Source of the DNA: Sphingobacteriales bacterium
GTDB lineage: Bacteria > Bacteroidota > Bacteroidia > Chitinophagales > CAIOSU01
Length of the DNA stretch: 64,000 bases
Reading direction: 5' to 3'
NCBI GenBank assembly: GCA_027483645.1
Contig: JAIXUD010000010.1
Span: forward strand, 188,001-252,000
The stretch's first letter is position 1; the number at the start of each line of letters is the position of its first letter. The position numbers were made by a program, and so were the translations under genes. Below the pieces are notes generated by a model. It was not told where the DNA came from. It did not search any database and worked only from the letters and a program-made list of their open reading frames with translations. Positions 33,433 through 42,276 of the stretch are shown here, one piece after another.

Positions 33433-34092
33433 ATGAAATTTTTCTTAGATACGGCGAACCTACAGCAGATACAGGAAGCTGCGGCCATGGGCATATTGGA
33501 TGGTGTAACCACCAACCCATCACTAATGGCTAAAGAAGGCATTAAAGGCCAAGACAAAATACTGAAGCACTACAAAGCTATTTGCGATATAGTGGGCAGC
33601 GGCGACGTAAGTGCTGAGGTAATTGCTACCGATTATGAGGGTATGGTTCGGGAAGGTGAGATATTGGCCACTATACATGAGAACATTGTGGTAAAGGTAC
33701 CAATGACGAAAGATGGCGTAAAAGCCATCCGCTACTTTACCGATGCTGGCATCCGCACCAATTGTACGTTAGTGTTTTCTGCGGGGCAGGCTATCTTGGC
33801 TGCTAAGGCTGGTGCTACTTATGTATCCCCATTTATCGGCCGTATTGATGATATCGGCTGGGATGGTATGGACCTCATCACCCAAATAGTGCACATCTAT
33901 GGCGTACAGGGCTTTGAGACGGAAGTATTGGCGGCATCCATCCGCAATCCTTTGCACATTATTAAGTGTGCCGAAATGGGCGCTGATGTGGTTACTTGCC
34001 CCTTGTCAGCTATTGAGGGACTGTTCTTTCACCCGCTTACTGATAGTGGTTTGCAGAAGTTCCTAGAAGATCATAAGAAAGTTAATGGTTAG
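33433..34092 (+). CDS. fsa: Transaldolase-like fructose-6-phosphate aldolase
   Basis: A 219-residue short transaldolase-family protein, with the length of fructose-6-phosphate aldolase or TalC rather than full transaldolase. The start MKFFLDTANLQQIQEAAAMG and GVTTNPSLMAKEG are the family N-terminus. The Schiff-base Lys is at about 88 in ENIVVKVPMTKDG, and SPFIGRIDDIGWDGM is the phosphate-site region. It would act on C6 or C7 sugar phosphates in the cytoplasm. Whether it is an aldolase or a transaldolase cannot be settled by eye. It ends in a shared bidirectional terminator. Confidence 0.9.
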   Translation: MKFFLDTANLQQIQEAAAMGILDGVTTNPSLMAKEGIKGQDKILKHYKAICDIVGSGDVSAEVIATDYEGMVREGEILATIHENIVVKVPMTKDGVKAIRYFTDAGIRTNCTLVFSAGQAILAAKAGATYVSPFIGRIDDIGWDGMDLITQIVHIYGVQGFETEVLAASIRNPLHIIKCAEMGADVVTCPLSAIEGLFFHPLTDSGLQKFLEDHKKVNG

Positions 34093-34105
34093 TTATTTGG
34101 TCAAT

Positions 34106-34128
34106 AGACGATGGACGATGGACCATGG
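34106..34128 (+). repeat. Period-7 word array (RGACSAT type)
   Basis: AGACGAT, GGACGAT, GGACCAT, GG. Together with the inverse array at 35651-35681 it brackets the DUF5689 gene. Confidence 0.65.
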
Positions 34129-34194
34129 TTTGGTTCAAAAGACAACAAACCACGGACAAGAGACCACTTGAGTTTTGCTCAATTACAAAATCAT

Positions 34195-34238
34195 AAAAAG
34201 AAATCGCCCCGCTGAGTTTAGCGGGGCGATTTCTTTTT
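34195..34238. terminator. Bidirectional terminator
   Basis: A 19-bp perfect stem (right arm AGCGGGGCGATTTCTTTTT, 34220-34238) with a 6-base loop between convergent genes; A-run on the left and T-run on the right serve both strands. Confidence 0.92.
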
Positions 34239-34254
34239 ATTCAATAACCAAATA

Positions 34255-35586
34255 TTAATTATCGCCAGCTTTGTAGCGCCAAGCTACGTAGGTGGTACCT
34301 ACAAAGTTGGCAAGCTCAACGTTACCAGAAGACACAAAGCTCGCACCAAAGCCACCGCTATCGCCACCAGCAATAGCAGGGCATACTTTCGTCCAGGTGA
34401 AGTTCTCTGGGTTGTTGCCACCATCGTAGTCGGTGCTAATCAGTACCTCTATACGGGCGCCGTCATCAAATGCATCTTGGGTAGTAAAGGTTAAAATTTC
34501 ATCGCCGGTAATGGTTACTTGTGGTGCAATAAGCCACGTTGTTACTTCTTGTTGGCCGGTTTGGTAGGCTGATATTTTTGCATAAGTTTCGCCGTTGCGG
34601 GTTTCGCTTACCCAGGTAAGGCTGCCCACTTGGGTTATGTTTTTCCAGCCGGGTAAGTTGATATTGCCAGATGAGCCATTGAAGTCCTCATCAAGCAAGG
34701 CTTGAGAGATATTGAAGATGCGCACTTTATCCAAATGGAAACGGGTAGTGCCGTTTACAGGGCCAACGGTTTCAATACATGGGCAACCAGCAGCAGTAAT
34801 CTCAATATCGTTTAAGCCACGGAATTTCAACTGGCTGTCGTCATTAAATACGCTATATACGCCAACAATATTGAAGCTTTCGGTTGGAGTGTTAGTACCC
34901 ACAAACTTGGCAAAATCGCTGGTGCGGGCAATAATAACACCGTTATCGCAATCAATGATGCTACGGTTGCGTGCAGAGCTGCCACCTACTGTGGCCCAGC
35001 TTACGCCAGCATCGTTACCAGCCATACGCACGCTGGTTAATTTAATCAAACGGCTTTGGTGCACATCAGGGTCGAGTTGGCTCGAGGTAATTTCCAAAGG
35101 TACTAGCTCTTGGTTGCAGGCACCTTTTTTAATAAAGTCGCTTACCAATGATTGTGGTATGCGCTCCAAACTGTTATCATCAGGGTTTACTGATGCGCCT
35201 ACTTGTATCAAGCCACCGTAGTTGCTTAGGTACAGGTTGGTCATCTTTACATATACCTTCCTGCCAATTGGGAAGTCGGTATACATGTTGGTTTGGTCAA
35301 CCAATAGGAGGATACCGGCAGTAGCATCTTGTATCACCAGCTCTTTGTAGAAGTTCCCTTCTTGGTCGCTAGATATTACCACACCCTCAATTATCAAGGT
35401 ATCTTCAATTTTTAGGTTGCCACCAGCATAGCGTGCCTTCAGGTCGGCAATAGTGATGTTAGCAGTAAGGGCCTCGTCGTTGCAGCCATTGTTGTCGGGT
35501 TGGTCAAATTCGTCTTTAACACAACTGCCCATGGTAAATGCTAGGGCAAACATCAATATGCTCAGGATACTTTTCTGTTTGTTCAT
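34255..35586 (-). CDS. DUF5689 lipoprotein with choice-of-anchor J domain
   Basis: A 443-residue surface or periplasmic lipoprotein: MNKQKSILSILMFALAFTMGSC is a lipoprotein signal. The DUF5689 region follows (LTANITIADLKARYAGGNLKIEDTLIIEGVVISSD... to DIEITAAGC, about 40-270). A C-terminal choice-of-anchor J/MAM-like domain is marked by DEDFNGSSGNINLPGWKNI, WLIAPQVTITGDEILTF and AWRYKAGDN. The strong upstream partner is the TonB-dependent receptor on the same strand, 98 bp away. The two probably form an outer-membrane uptake pair like SusC/SusD, although DUF5689 itself is not characterised. Confidence 0.85.
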   Translation of the reverse strand: MNKQKSILSILMFALAFTMGSCVKDEFDQPDNNGCNDEALTANITIADLKARYAGGNLKIEDTLIIEGVVISSDQEGNFYKELVIQDATAGILLLVDQTNMYTDFPIGRKVYVKMTNLYLSNYGGLIQVGASVNPDDNSLERIPQSLVSDFIKKGACNQELVPLEITSSQLDPDVHQSRLIKLTSVRMAGNDAGVSWATVGGSSARNRSIIDCDNGVIIARTSDFAKFVGTNTPTESFNIVGVYSVFNDDSQLKFRGLNDIEITAAGCPCIETVGPVNGTTRFHLDKVRIFNISQALLDEDFNGSSGNINLPGWKNITQVGSLTWVSETRNGETYAKISAYQTGQQEVTTWLIAPQVTITGDEILTFTTQDAFDDGARIEVLISTDYDGGNNPENFTWTKVCPAIAGGDSGGFGASFVSSGNVELANFVGTTYVAWRYKAGDN

Positions 35587-35650
35587 TTTCGTAGGAGTAT
35601 ACTAGGAATTAGAAAGTAGTAATTAGATTTTTATAGTTTTTGTTCTAGAA

Positions 35651-35681
35651 CCATGGTCTATTGTCCATCGTCCATTGTCTG
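35651..35681 (-). repeat. Period-7 word array (RGACSAT type)
   Basis: The reverse complement reads AGACAAT, GGACGAT, GGACAAT, AGACCAT, GG. It lies between the TonB receptor and the DUF5689 gene. Confidence 0.65.
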
Positions 35682-35684
35682 TTT

Positions 35685-38462
35685 TTAAAACTTCAGTCCA
35701 ACTTGCACAAAGAAGTTAGTACCGAATGCATAAAAATAATTCGGCGGGAAACGTTCCACATTACGTTCTTCTGAGTCTAATCGGGTTTGTTCAAATCCAC
35801 CGGTTATAAACTTACGATTATTGAGGATGTTGTTCACACCCACTGTTATCATTAAGTCGGTTGTGCGTTCCAATTTGTCAATCCACTTGTTCAAGCGGAA
35901 CGATGCACCACCAAAGAAGTCCAAGGTAAATTGACCTTTCATCTCTTGTTGTTCCAAAATTTGGCCCCAAAGCTCTGAGCCCGGCTCTATCAAATCCACC
36001 GCTTCGTTGGTACGGCGGATGCGATTGAAATCGATATAGATGCGGTCAAAGTAATTCAGGTATAGGCTGGCAAACCAAAATTTGTTGCTACGGTAATTGA
36101 TGCCCAAGTTATTGGCTATTTGTGGGCCATTGGCCACAAAGAAATTCTTCGAAAAAATGGTAATATCTTCAGCCAATATTTCAGCGCTATTATCGAGGGT
36201 TATGGTAGCTTTTTGGCGGCTGGTATATATATTCTGGCCCAATGCAGATACTAAGCTAACGGAGAAGCCAGCAGGCAAAGTAGCTTCAATGGCAAATTCG
36301 CCGCCCATGTGTCGCTTATCGATATTGGTGAGGGCGATGTTTACGAAGTTGCGCTCCAAATCGTAATAGAAGCTATACGTATCGGTACCGTTGTTAAACT
36401 GGGTATAGTAAAATATAGCGCGGGCTTTTAGCTTAGGCGCGCGTAATAAGTACCCACCTTCAAAACTATAGATCTGCTCGCTTTCAAGGTTATTTACCAC
36501 TTGGTTTCGGGTACGTGGCTGTATGTAGGCCGAGCGGGAGAATGGCGCACGGGTCATGTAACCGGCGTTGGCCACTAAGTAATTACGACCATTGATCTTG
36601 TAAGTTACACCACCTTTCAAGCCATAGTTTACAAACTTAAGTTTCTCTGAGTCGCCTTTTGAATCGTTAGGAAACAAGCCACTACGGTAGTTGCCGGTGC
36701 GGTAAAAACTGGTGTATGATACATTGGCGGCAGCAAAAAACTCCCATTTGCTTAAGTTTACAATGCCTTGCACCCAACCAGTAGGCTTGCTAGTGGTAAT
36801 GTTGTAATCGTAACCGTAGCGGTCTCCTTCCTTCACTAAGCGGTTTGGGTTATCCAAATCTGTCTGTATGGCTTCTGAGCTGTCAATAAAATCACGCTCG
36901 GCAAACTGGTTGATATCCAAAAATACATCTCCGCCCAGCAAATCATCTACCAACTTGTAGTTGAAGGTGCGCTGCCAAACATAGCTGGCACCAGCTTGCA
37001 ATATGAACATTTCAGAAAACCTGTGCTCAAATACGGTGCTAGCACTGAAGCGCTGCTTATCGAAGCGCCTATCTTCTATTATATAGCGCGATAGGTTTAC
37101 CGTGGTATCACGGCCAGTGCCATTGTAATTTTCTATCAACTCGCTGCTGCGAGAGTTTACATTATAAAAGCGGTCCCAATCCAGTTGCAACAGGTCAGGG
37201 TTAGTTTCATAGTTGTTTATGGCTTGCTGGCGCAGGGCGCTATCTTCTATATAACTAGGCAGGTTGCGGTAGTAGTCGGGGCGTGGGTCGGGTGCATTGT
37301 ACCAATTAACGGTGGTGCTACCATTGCTACCAAACTGGAAACCAACTGCGGAGTTAAGGTTGCTCTTGTCGCTTATCTTCCAAGTATGGCTAAGGATGCC
37401 AGTGGGTAAGTGGCTATGTACAATATCACTATTGCGCTTCTCACCGTTTTGGTAGCCCCAGTTAGGGTTATAAAAGTTGGAACCAGCTAAGTCGTAAGCT
37501 TCTTGTACGGTAGGCGAGGTTTTGCCTCGCTTGGTAGGTGCCCCAAAAATGCTGAGGTTGATGTTATGGTTTTTAAGCACTTTCTCTACCGCCGCGAAGT
37601 ATGACCATGCATCGTAACTAGTGCCATCCACATAGCCCTGTTGTGCCCAGCGGCGCGATGCCGAAAGAGATACTGCCCAACCTTTTGGCAATACGCCTGT
37701 GTTGTACGTACCCATTAAGCGGTGGGTATAGCTACGGTTGCTGGCAGCATAGCTTATGCGTATCTGTTTGCGTTGGCTGGCAGCACCTGTTTGCACACCC
37801 GATGCACCACCGAAACCACCGAAGGTAAAGTTTACTGGATCAAGGCCCACAACGTTTTCGCGGCTGCGGAATACATCATTCAAGCCGCCCCACTGGTTCC
37901 AGTATGCGCGGCCGTCTTCTAGGTCGTTCATGGGTAGGTTGTCCATGTATACATCCGTGTTCTCGCTATCATATCCACGGATGCGGAAACGGTAACTGCC
38001 AAACATAAATGCTGCGGTATTGATAAACACATCGCGTGAAGAGGTAAGCAAGCCTGAAACGTTCTGGGCGCCATCGCCTCGCAAATCATTTTCACCTAAG
38101 GAAACGGTTGGAATCAAATCCTCGGCCGAAAGCATATCGGTACCGCCTTCTTGGGGTCGTAATTTAATAGAGTCTAACACGTTATCGCCGGCAACTACGT
38201 TAATGTTTACCACCAAGTCATTATACAGGTCGGTTTGTGCCACCAGGGCATAGCTGCCTACGGGTATGTTTTCAAGCAAAAACGACCCATCTATGCTCGT
38301 AATGGTGCTGTAATCGGTTCCTTCTAAAAATACCACCACATTAACCATGGTACGGCCACTAAGAGAATCGGAAACATTGCCAGAGATACGGGCATTTTGG
38401 GCAAATACCGCCAATGTGGAAACCAACATGGCCACGGTAAAGAATAACCTTGATTGAAGCAT
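35685..38462 (-). CDS. TonB-dependent receptor with carboxypeptidase-like regulatory domain
   Basis: A 925-residue outer-membrane receptor. A signal peptide (MLQSRLFFTVAMLVSTLAVFAQ) is followed by a CarboxypepD_reg-like domain (ARISGNVSDSLSGRTMVNVV, about 24-110). The plug domain contains VSGLLTSSRDVFINTAAFMFGSYRFRIRGYD and NDLEDGRAYWNQW. The rest is a 22-strand-type barrel ending NYFYAFGTNFFVQVGLKF. Such receptors import large nutrients or metal chelates using TonB energy. The substrate is unknown; the downstream DUF5689 lipoprotein is the likely partner. A -7-like promoter element lies upstream. Confidence 0.93.
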   Translation of the reverse strand: MLQSRLFFTVAMLVSTLAVFAQNARISGNVSDSLSGRTMVNVVVFLEGTDYSTITSIDGSFLLENIPVGSYALVAQTDLYNDLVVNINVVAGDNVLDSIKLRPQEGGTDMLSAEDLIPTVSLGENDLRGDGAQNVSGLLTSSRDVFINTAAFMFGSYRFRIRGYDSENTDVYMDNLPMNDLEDGRAYWNQWGGLNDVFRSRENVVGLDPVNFTFGGFGGASGVQTGAASQRKQIRISYAASNRSYTHRLMGTYNTGVLPKGWAVSLSASRRWAQQGYVDGTSYDAWSYFAAVEKVLKNHNINLSIFGAPTKRGKTSPTVQEAYDLAGSNFYNPNWGYQNGEKRNSDIVHSHLPTGILSHTWKISDKSNLNSAVGFQFGSNGSTTVNWYNAPDPRPDYYRNLPSYIEDSALRQQAINNYETNPDLLQLDWDRFYNVNSRSSELIENYNGTGRDTTVNLSRYIIEDRRFDKQRFSASTVFEHRFSEMFILQAGASYVWQRTFNYKLVDDLLGGDVFLDINQFAERDFIDSSEAIQTDLDNPNRLVKEGDRYGYDYNITTSKPTGWVQGIVNLSKWEFFAAANVSYTSFYRTGNYRSGLFPNDSKGDSEKLKFVNYGLKGGVTYKINGRNYLVANAGYMTRAPFSRSAYIQPRTRNQVVNNLESEQIYSFEGGYLLRAPKLKARAIFYYTQFNNGTDTYSFYYDLERNFVNIALTNIDKRHMGGEFAIEATLPAGFSVSLVSALGQNIYTSRQKATITLDNSAEILAEDITIFSKNFFVANGPQIANNLGINYRSNKFWFASLYLNYFDRIYIDFNRIRRTNEAVDLIEPGSELWGQILEQQEMKGQFTLDFFGGASFRLNKWIDKLERTTDLMITVGVNNILNNRKFITGGFEQTRLDSEERNVERFPPNYFYAFGTNFFVQVGLKF

Positions 38463-38488
38463 AGGTAGGGTACAAGTGAAAACGGGTA

Positions 38489-38496
38489 CAAAGTTA
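38489..38496 (-). promoter_or_regulatory. Probable -7 element of the TonB receptor operon
   Basis: On the minus strand TAACTTTG, an exact match to TAnnTTTG, about 27 bases before the receptor ATG. No clear -33 TTTG. Confidence 0.45.
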
Positions 38497-38516
38497 ACAA
38501 TAAGAGCTGAATAATT

Positions 38517-38550
38517 AGACCACGGACGATAGACGATAGACCATGGACGG
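38517..38550 (+). repeat. Period-7 word array (RGACSAT type), outer left arm
   Basis: GGACGAT, AGACGAT, AGACCAT, GGACGG in register. The inverse partner is at 38797-38826. Confidence 0.7.
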
Positions 38551-38561
38551 TGAATGTAATC

Positions 38562-38592
38562 GGCTATTGGTTAATTGGTTACTAGTTATTAG
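38562..38592 (+). repeat. Period-7 word array (GGTTATT type), inner left arm
   Basis: GGCTATT, GGTTAAT, TGGTTAC, TAGTTAT, TAG. The inverse partner is at 38743-38772. Confidence 0.55.
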
Positions 38593-38742
38593 AGGCAAAC
38601 AAGTACTTCTGATACAAAAAGTCTCGAAATCACTTGGCTATTCTTAATGAAACCATAACCTGTATAAAGACCTATCCAGGTTTATTTAGTTATTGGTGTG
38701 AAGCATCGAACGAACGTGGACTTTCGACTTTAGGCCCTTTGA

Positions 38743-38772
38743 AACCAATAACTAACAACCATTAACCAATCC
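38743..38772 (-). repeat. Period-7 word array (AACCAAT type), inner right arm
   Basis: Top strand AACCAAT, AACTAAC, AACCATT, AACCAAT, CC. Confidence 0.6.
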
Positions 38773-38796
38773 ACGAAAAATCAATTTTTGAAGCAT

Positions 38797-38826
38797 CCAT
38801 GGTCCTTCGTCCATGGTCCATCGTCC
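38797..38826 (-). repeat. Period-7 word array (RGACSAT type), outer right arm
   Basis: The reverse complement reads GGACGAT, GGACCAT, GGACGAA, GGACCAT, GG. Confidence 0.7.
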
Positions 38827-38934
38827 AAACAACCAACAACTTTTTTTCGCCGCTTCCGTAGAACAAGTGTGTTTGAGCCCTCAATGGGCACCGGAGTATA
38901 GCAATAGTGCTGAGTGATTTTGTGACGAAAAGAA

Positions 38935-40914
38935 TTGTCTATGCGGTTTTGGAATAGTGTCTCGCTAAGGCCTGCCCTTACTTTTATATTTATCATCTTG
39001 TTGGGGCGTATCGCCTCCGCACAGGGCGATGCAAACGAACTTTATTGGTATGTAGATGGCAAAAAGCTATCCTATGACTGGAGCCCAGAGCATTTTGCTG
39101 TGCAGGTACCTACCGATGAGCAGGTGCAACCCCTTACTACCACCTTCATGTCGAAAAAGGAAGCCGTAGTTTGTGCTACCGATAAGTATATTGAGTTTCA
39201 ATTTACTGCTAATATACCGGCTACCAGTAAGCAAAACCATATTCAAGAAATTTTGGCCCAATACAATGCCAACCAAGTGCTACCGGTGTTCTACCAAAAA
39301 GGCACTTCGCAGCCACTTTTTATGGACAACCAGATTATGGTTCGTTTCAAAAAGGGCAACATCAGCCGCGATGAGGTGGCAAATTTTATGCAAAAGCACA
39401 AACTTGCTTTGCAAAACCCGCAGGTATGGAACATGCCCGAGAGCGGCAAGCAGGTATTTATCTTCAGTATGCTTAACAATACGTTGGAGTATACCGCAGG
39501 ACACTTGGCAGGGCAGCTTTTTGAGCAAGAAAAGCAACTGGTAGCTTCGGCCCAACCCAACAGAATGAATATTGTGGTTTCACCTGATGGTGAGGCGATG
39601 GACCCTTCTTCAAACCCCGCCTTTTACAAATCATGGCACTTGGATAATAATGGACAGCAGCTGTTTTGTAGTGCCAAATCGGGTACCGACAATGCTGATG
39701 TACAAGTAAAAGAAACTTGGAGCCTTGGCTACACTGGCGAAGGTATTACCATTGGGGTGGTTGATATTGGTGGATTTGATTACAACCACCCAGCAGTACA
39801 AGGCAGGTTTGCGGCGGGCTGGGATTGTATTAATAATCGTAGCTATGATGCCGGTAACTTCTATTTTTCTGATGCTAGCCAAGGCCATGGCATGGGTGTA
39901 GCGGGTATAATTGTAGCCAGCAGTAGCAACGGTGCCACTGGTGTTGCCCCAGGCGCAAAAGTTTCGCCATTGCTTATCAATGGCTCTGAAGCTTCTATTG
40001 TATTGGCTTTGCAAAAGGCCCTTGAGATGAATCTGGATATTGTAAACATGAGCTTTGCAATGGGTTATAGCGAGGCGGTAAAGCAGCAGGTGCTTAACCT
40101 AGCCAACCTAGGCCGTAACCAATACGGTACCGCTTTGGGTACCATAATCATTACCAGCCATGGTAATAACGGTGCCGACGATGCCGTGAGCCCACAATGG
40201 CCAGCAGCCTATGATGAGGTGATTAGTGTAGCCGCATCAACCCCAGATGACCGACTGAAAACTAGTGCAGACAATTGGAGTATTGGCAATACTTGGGCTA
40301 CCAACTATGGTGGTATGCTCGATTTGGCTGCGCCTGGCGTTTGCATCTATACTACCGACATAAGCGGCCCTAATGGATATGCCAGTACCGATTACACAGG
40401 GTTGCAAAAAACCAGTGCCGCCGCACCCATAGTTGCGGGTGTTGCTGCCTTGCTATTAAGCAAAAACAATGGGCTGCCTTGGAAAGAAGTGCGTACCATA
40501 CTATTTAATAGTGCCGACAAAGTACATAGCAGCGAGTACAACTATAGCCATGATGCCAGCAAAGCTGGCCATAGCCGCGAAATGGGCTACGGCCGCGTAA
40601 ATGCCTACAAAGCGCTGAGCGAGGTAAGTGTAGGTATTACTGATGTACCAACTTTTAAAGTGGATATTAAGGTAGTAAACCCTGTTGAAAACGGGCAGCT
40701 AGAAATCTTCTACCCGGGAGCTGAGCTAGAAGATAACATGACAGTGGGCGTGTATGATATGAGCGGGAAGCTTATGGCTACACAAGCGCTGGGCCGACAC
40801 GAAGATTATGTAACAATTGATGTAATGGACATGACCCCAGGTATGTACTTTGCCCGCTTTATGTACCGCGAAGATGAGCTGGTGCAAACAGTGAAGTTTG
40901 TAAAATTATGGTAA
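38935..40914 (+). CDS. Secreted S8 (subtilisin-like) serine protease with T9SS sorting domain
   Basis: A 659-residue secreted protease. After a signal peptide (MRFWNSVSLRPALTFIFIIL) comes a long N-terminal pro-region (about 30-215: ANELYWYVDGKKLSYDW, FMDNQIMVRFKKGNISRDE). The subtilase domain has Asp277 (VVDIGGFDYNHPA), His318 (GHGMGVAGI), the oxyanion Asn in TSHGNNG and Ser494 (KTSAAAPIVAGVAALL). The C-terminus, VVNPVENGQLEIFYPG to MTPGMYFARF, is a T9SS type A sorting domain. The next gene encodes a protein resembling its pro-region but lacking the protease domain. The product probably acts on the cell surface or in the medium. Confidence 0.92.
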   Translation: MSMRFWNSVSLRPALTFIFIILLGRIASAQGDANELYWYVDGKKLSYDWSPEHFAVQVPTDEQVQPLTTTFMSKKEAVVCATDKYIEFQFTANIPATSKQNHIQEILAQYNANQVLPVFYQKGTSQPLFMDNQIMVRFKKGNISRDEVANFMQKHKLALQNPQVWNMPESGKQVFIFSMLNNTLEYTAGHLAGQLFEQEKQLVASAQPNRMNIVVSPDGEAMDPSSNPAFYKSWHLDNNGQQLFCSAKSGTDNADVQVKETWSLGYTGEGITIGVVDIGGFDYNHPAVQGRFAAGWDCINNRSYDAGNFYFSDASQGHGMGVAGIIVASSSNGATGVAPGAKVSPLLINGSEASIVLALQKALEMNLDIVNMSFAMGYSEAVKQQVLNLANLGRNQYGTALGTIIITSHGNNGADDAVSPQWPAAYDEVISVAASTPDDRLKTSADNWSIGNTWATNYGGMLDLAAPGVCIYTTDISGPNGYASTDYTGLQKTSAAAPIVAGVAALLLSKNNGLPWKEVRTILFNSADKVHSSEYNYSHDASKAGHSREMGYGRVNAYKALSEVSVGITDVPTFKVDIKVVNPVENGQLEIFYPGAELEDNMTVGVYDMSGKLMATQALGRHEDYVTIDVMDMTPGMYFARFMYREDELVQTVKFVKLW

Positions 40915-40927
40915 GGTTTGGTAGCTG

Positions 40928-40951
40928 GTTGATCTGTTGATTGGTTGATCA
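40928..40951 (+). repeat. Period-8 word array (GGTTGATC type), left arm of an inverted pair
   Basis: GGTTGATC, TGTTGATT, GGTTGATC. Its reverse complement matches about 40979-41002. Confidence 0.65.
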
Positions 40952-40961
40952 GGAATATGTA

Positions 40962-41026
40962 AACCCACTGATAGGCCGATTAACCAATCAACTGATACAC
41001 CGATTAACTGATAAACCGATTAACCG
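40962..41026 (-). repeat. Period-8 word array (AACYGATY type), right arm
   Basis: Top strand includes AACCAATC, AACTGATA, CACCGATT, AACTGATA, AACCGATT, AACCG, reaching eight bases before the next ATG. Confidence 0.7.
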
Positions 41027-41033
41027 AAAACCA

Positions 41034-41987
41034 ATGAGAAATCTCCAGAAAATAACCATATTCGGCTTTGGGGCGGTTATCATCACCATGGCATTTGCGT
41101 TCCGCTCGGGAAGCAATGATCCATACTATTATGCCAACGGAGAGAAGCTCTACTGGCAATCTCAATACGACGTTTATGCGTTCCGCACGGTGGACGAGGA
41201 CTCGTTTAAAATGGCCCTTGATTCGGCTGTCGTTGATTATGTAGATTACCGTGGAAATCAACCGGACAAACTGCATTTTGTATTTTTTAGTGCCAATAGC
41301 AGCAACTGGCAGCGGCTGCAGGTAATTGATGATATTGAACGGCATAATTCATTTTCACGCTCGTTTCCAGTGGTTACCATGTTTGAGTATACGCCTGCCG
41401 AAGCTGGCCTGTGGTATGTAGCCGACGACCAGATAATGCTAATGTTCAAAACCGATAGCTTACGCCAAGCGCACCTGCCACGCTTAATGGCTGAATACAA
41501 CTTAGAGCAGGTAAACGACCCTAGCAATTTGCCGGCAGGCGGAAACTATGCCTACATATTGAAGTGGGATGTGAGGGATAGCCTTGTAATGAATAGTATT
41601 GACCTGAGCCGGACCATGTTTGAGCGTGATAGCGCAGTGCTATGGTCGGCAGAGCCGAACTTAATACGCGGCTATGAGCCGGTTTGGCTAGAAGAAGACG
41701 ATATGAGCACGGCTGCCCCCAGTTTGGATAGCGAGGCTAGCGCGGCAACCCTATATGTGGTAAGCCAACCGGGCGGTACACTAAATGTTCATGTTATTTG
41801 CAAACAGCCGCATTATGTTTTCCGCATGTACGATTTGTTTGGTCGCCTACTTACCGAGCGTCGCCTAACGGCTGAAGATACCCAACTGGACCTCAATATC
41901 GGCCATCTTTCTCGCGGTATCTACTTCAGTACTTTGGAAACCACTGGCGGGCAGCCGTTTGCTACCGTTAAGTTTTTGAAGGAGTAA
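41034..41987 (+). CDS. Secreted protease-propeptide-like protein with T9SS sorting domain
   Basis: A 317-residue protein starting MRNLQKITIFGFGAVIITMA (signal or membrane anchor). The in-frame upstream extension to 40941 is word-array DNA, so the later Met is preferred. Residues about 25-225 resemble the pro-region of the upstream subtilase in order: YYYANGEKLYWQSQYDVYAF, then GLWYVADDQIMLMFKTDSLR, then AVLWSAEPNLIRGYEPVW. The subtilase domain is missing and the chain passes straight to a type A sorting domain (FRMYDLFGRLLTERRLT to LSRGIYFSTLET). It could be a stand-alone inhibitor, chaperone or duplicated remnant of the protease. The gene follows the protease after 119 bp. Confidence 0.8.
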   Translation: MRNLQKITIFGFGAVIITMAFAFRSGSNDPYYYANGEKLYWQSQYDVYAFRTVDEDSFKMALDSAVVDYVDYRGNQPDKLHFVFFSANSSNWQRLQVIDDIERHNSFSRSFPVVTMFEYTPAEAGLWYVADDQIMLMFKTDSLRQAHLPRLMAEYNLEQVNDPSNLPAGGNYAYILKWDVRDSLVMNSIDLSRTMFERDSAVLWSAEPNLIRGYEPVWLEEDDMSTAAPSLDSEASAATLYVVSQPGGTLNVHVICKQPHYVFRMYDLFGRLLTERRLTAEDTQLDLNIGHLSRGIYFSTLETTGGQPFATVKFLKE

Positions 41988-42215
41988 TTATCTATTTATT
42001 AGCAGCTACTTCCTGCTCATCATACACTTTTGCGATGCTGTTTTACTTGGTTTAGTTGGTTTGCATAATTTGGCATACCTAGATATTGTGGTTACTTAGT
42101 TTCCCTATTTTTTATGGTAGTTATCTTAGCGCATTAGCAACTAACAATTGGTACTGCGGTATGTAAATGGGTTACTATCCCTAATATGCTAATAGATAAA
42201 AGTTTACTGCATTAT

Positions 42216-42252
42216 TCAAAAAAAAGGCCGACACCCTGAGGGGCATCGGCCA
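42216..42252 (-). terminator. Terminator of the fasciclin gene
   Basis: Stem GGCCGA / TCGGCC with a further CCC / GGG pair around a 2x2 internal mismatch; on the minus strand it is followed by a run of T. Confidence 0.75.
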
Positions 42253-42276
42253 TATAAAAAAGGAACCCACTAAAAA

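Larger units (their letters stand above)
38463..38934. other. 472-bp divergent intergenic region with nested inverted word arrays
   Basis: No gene seen. It contains the receptor promoter element, then nested arrays: RGACSAT (38517-38550) and RGTTATT (38562-38592) on the top strand, and their inverse types at 38743-38772 and 38797-38826. The bases 38593-38742 and 38827-38934 show nothing I can name. Confidence 0.7.

Noticed and set aside
34712-35221. Open frame of 169 codons opposite the DUF5689 gene
   Set aside because: Shadow of the sense gene with no plausible protein features.
27086-38826. Known REP/BIME element
   Set aside because: The units are only 7-8 bases in tandem, not 20-40-base palindromes, and no associated REP transposase is seen.
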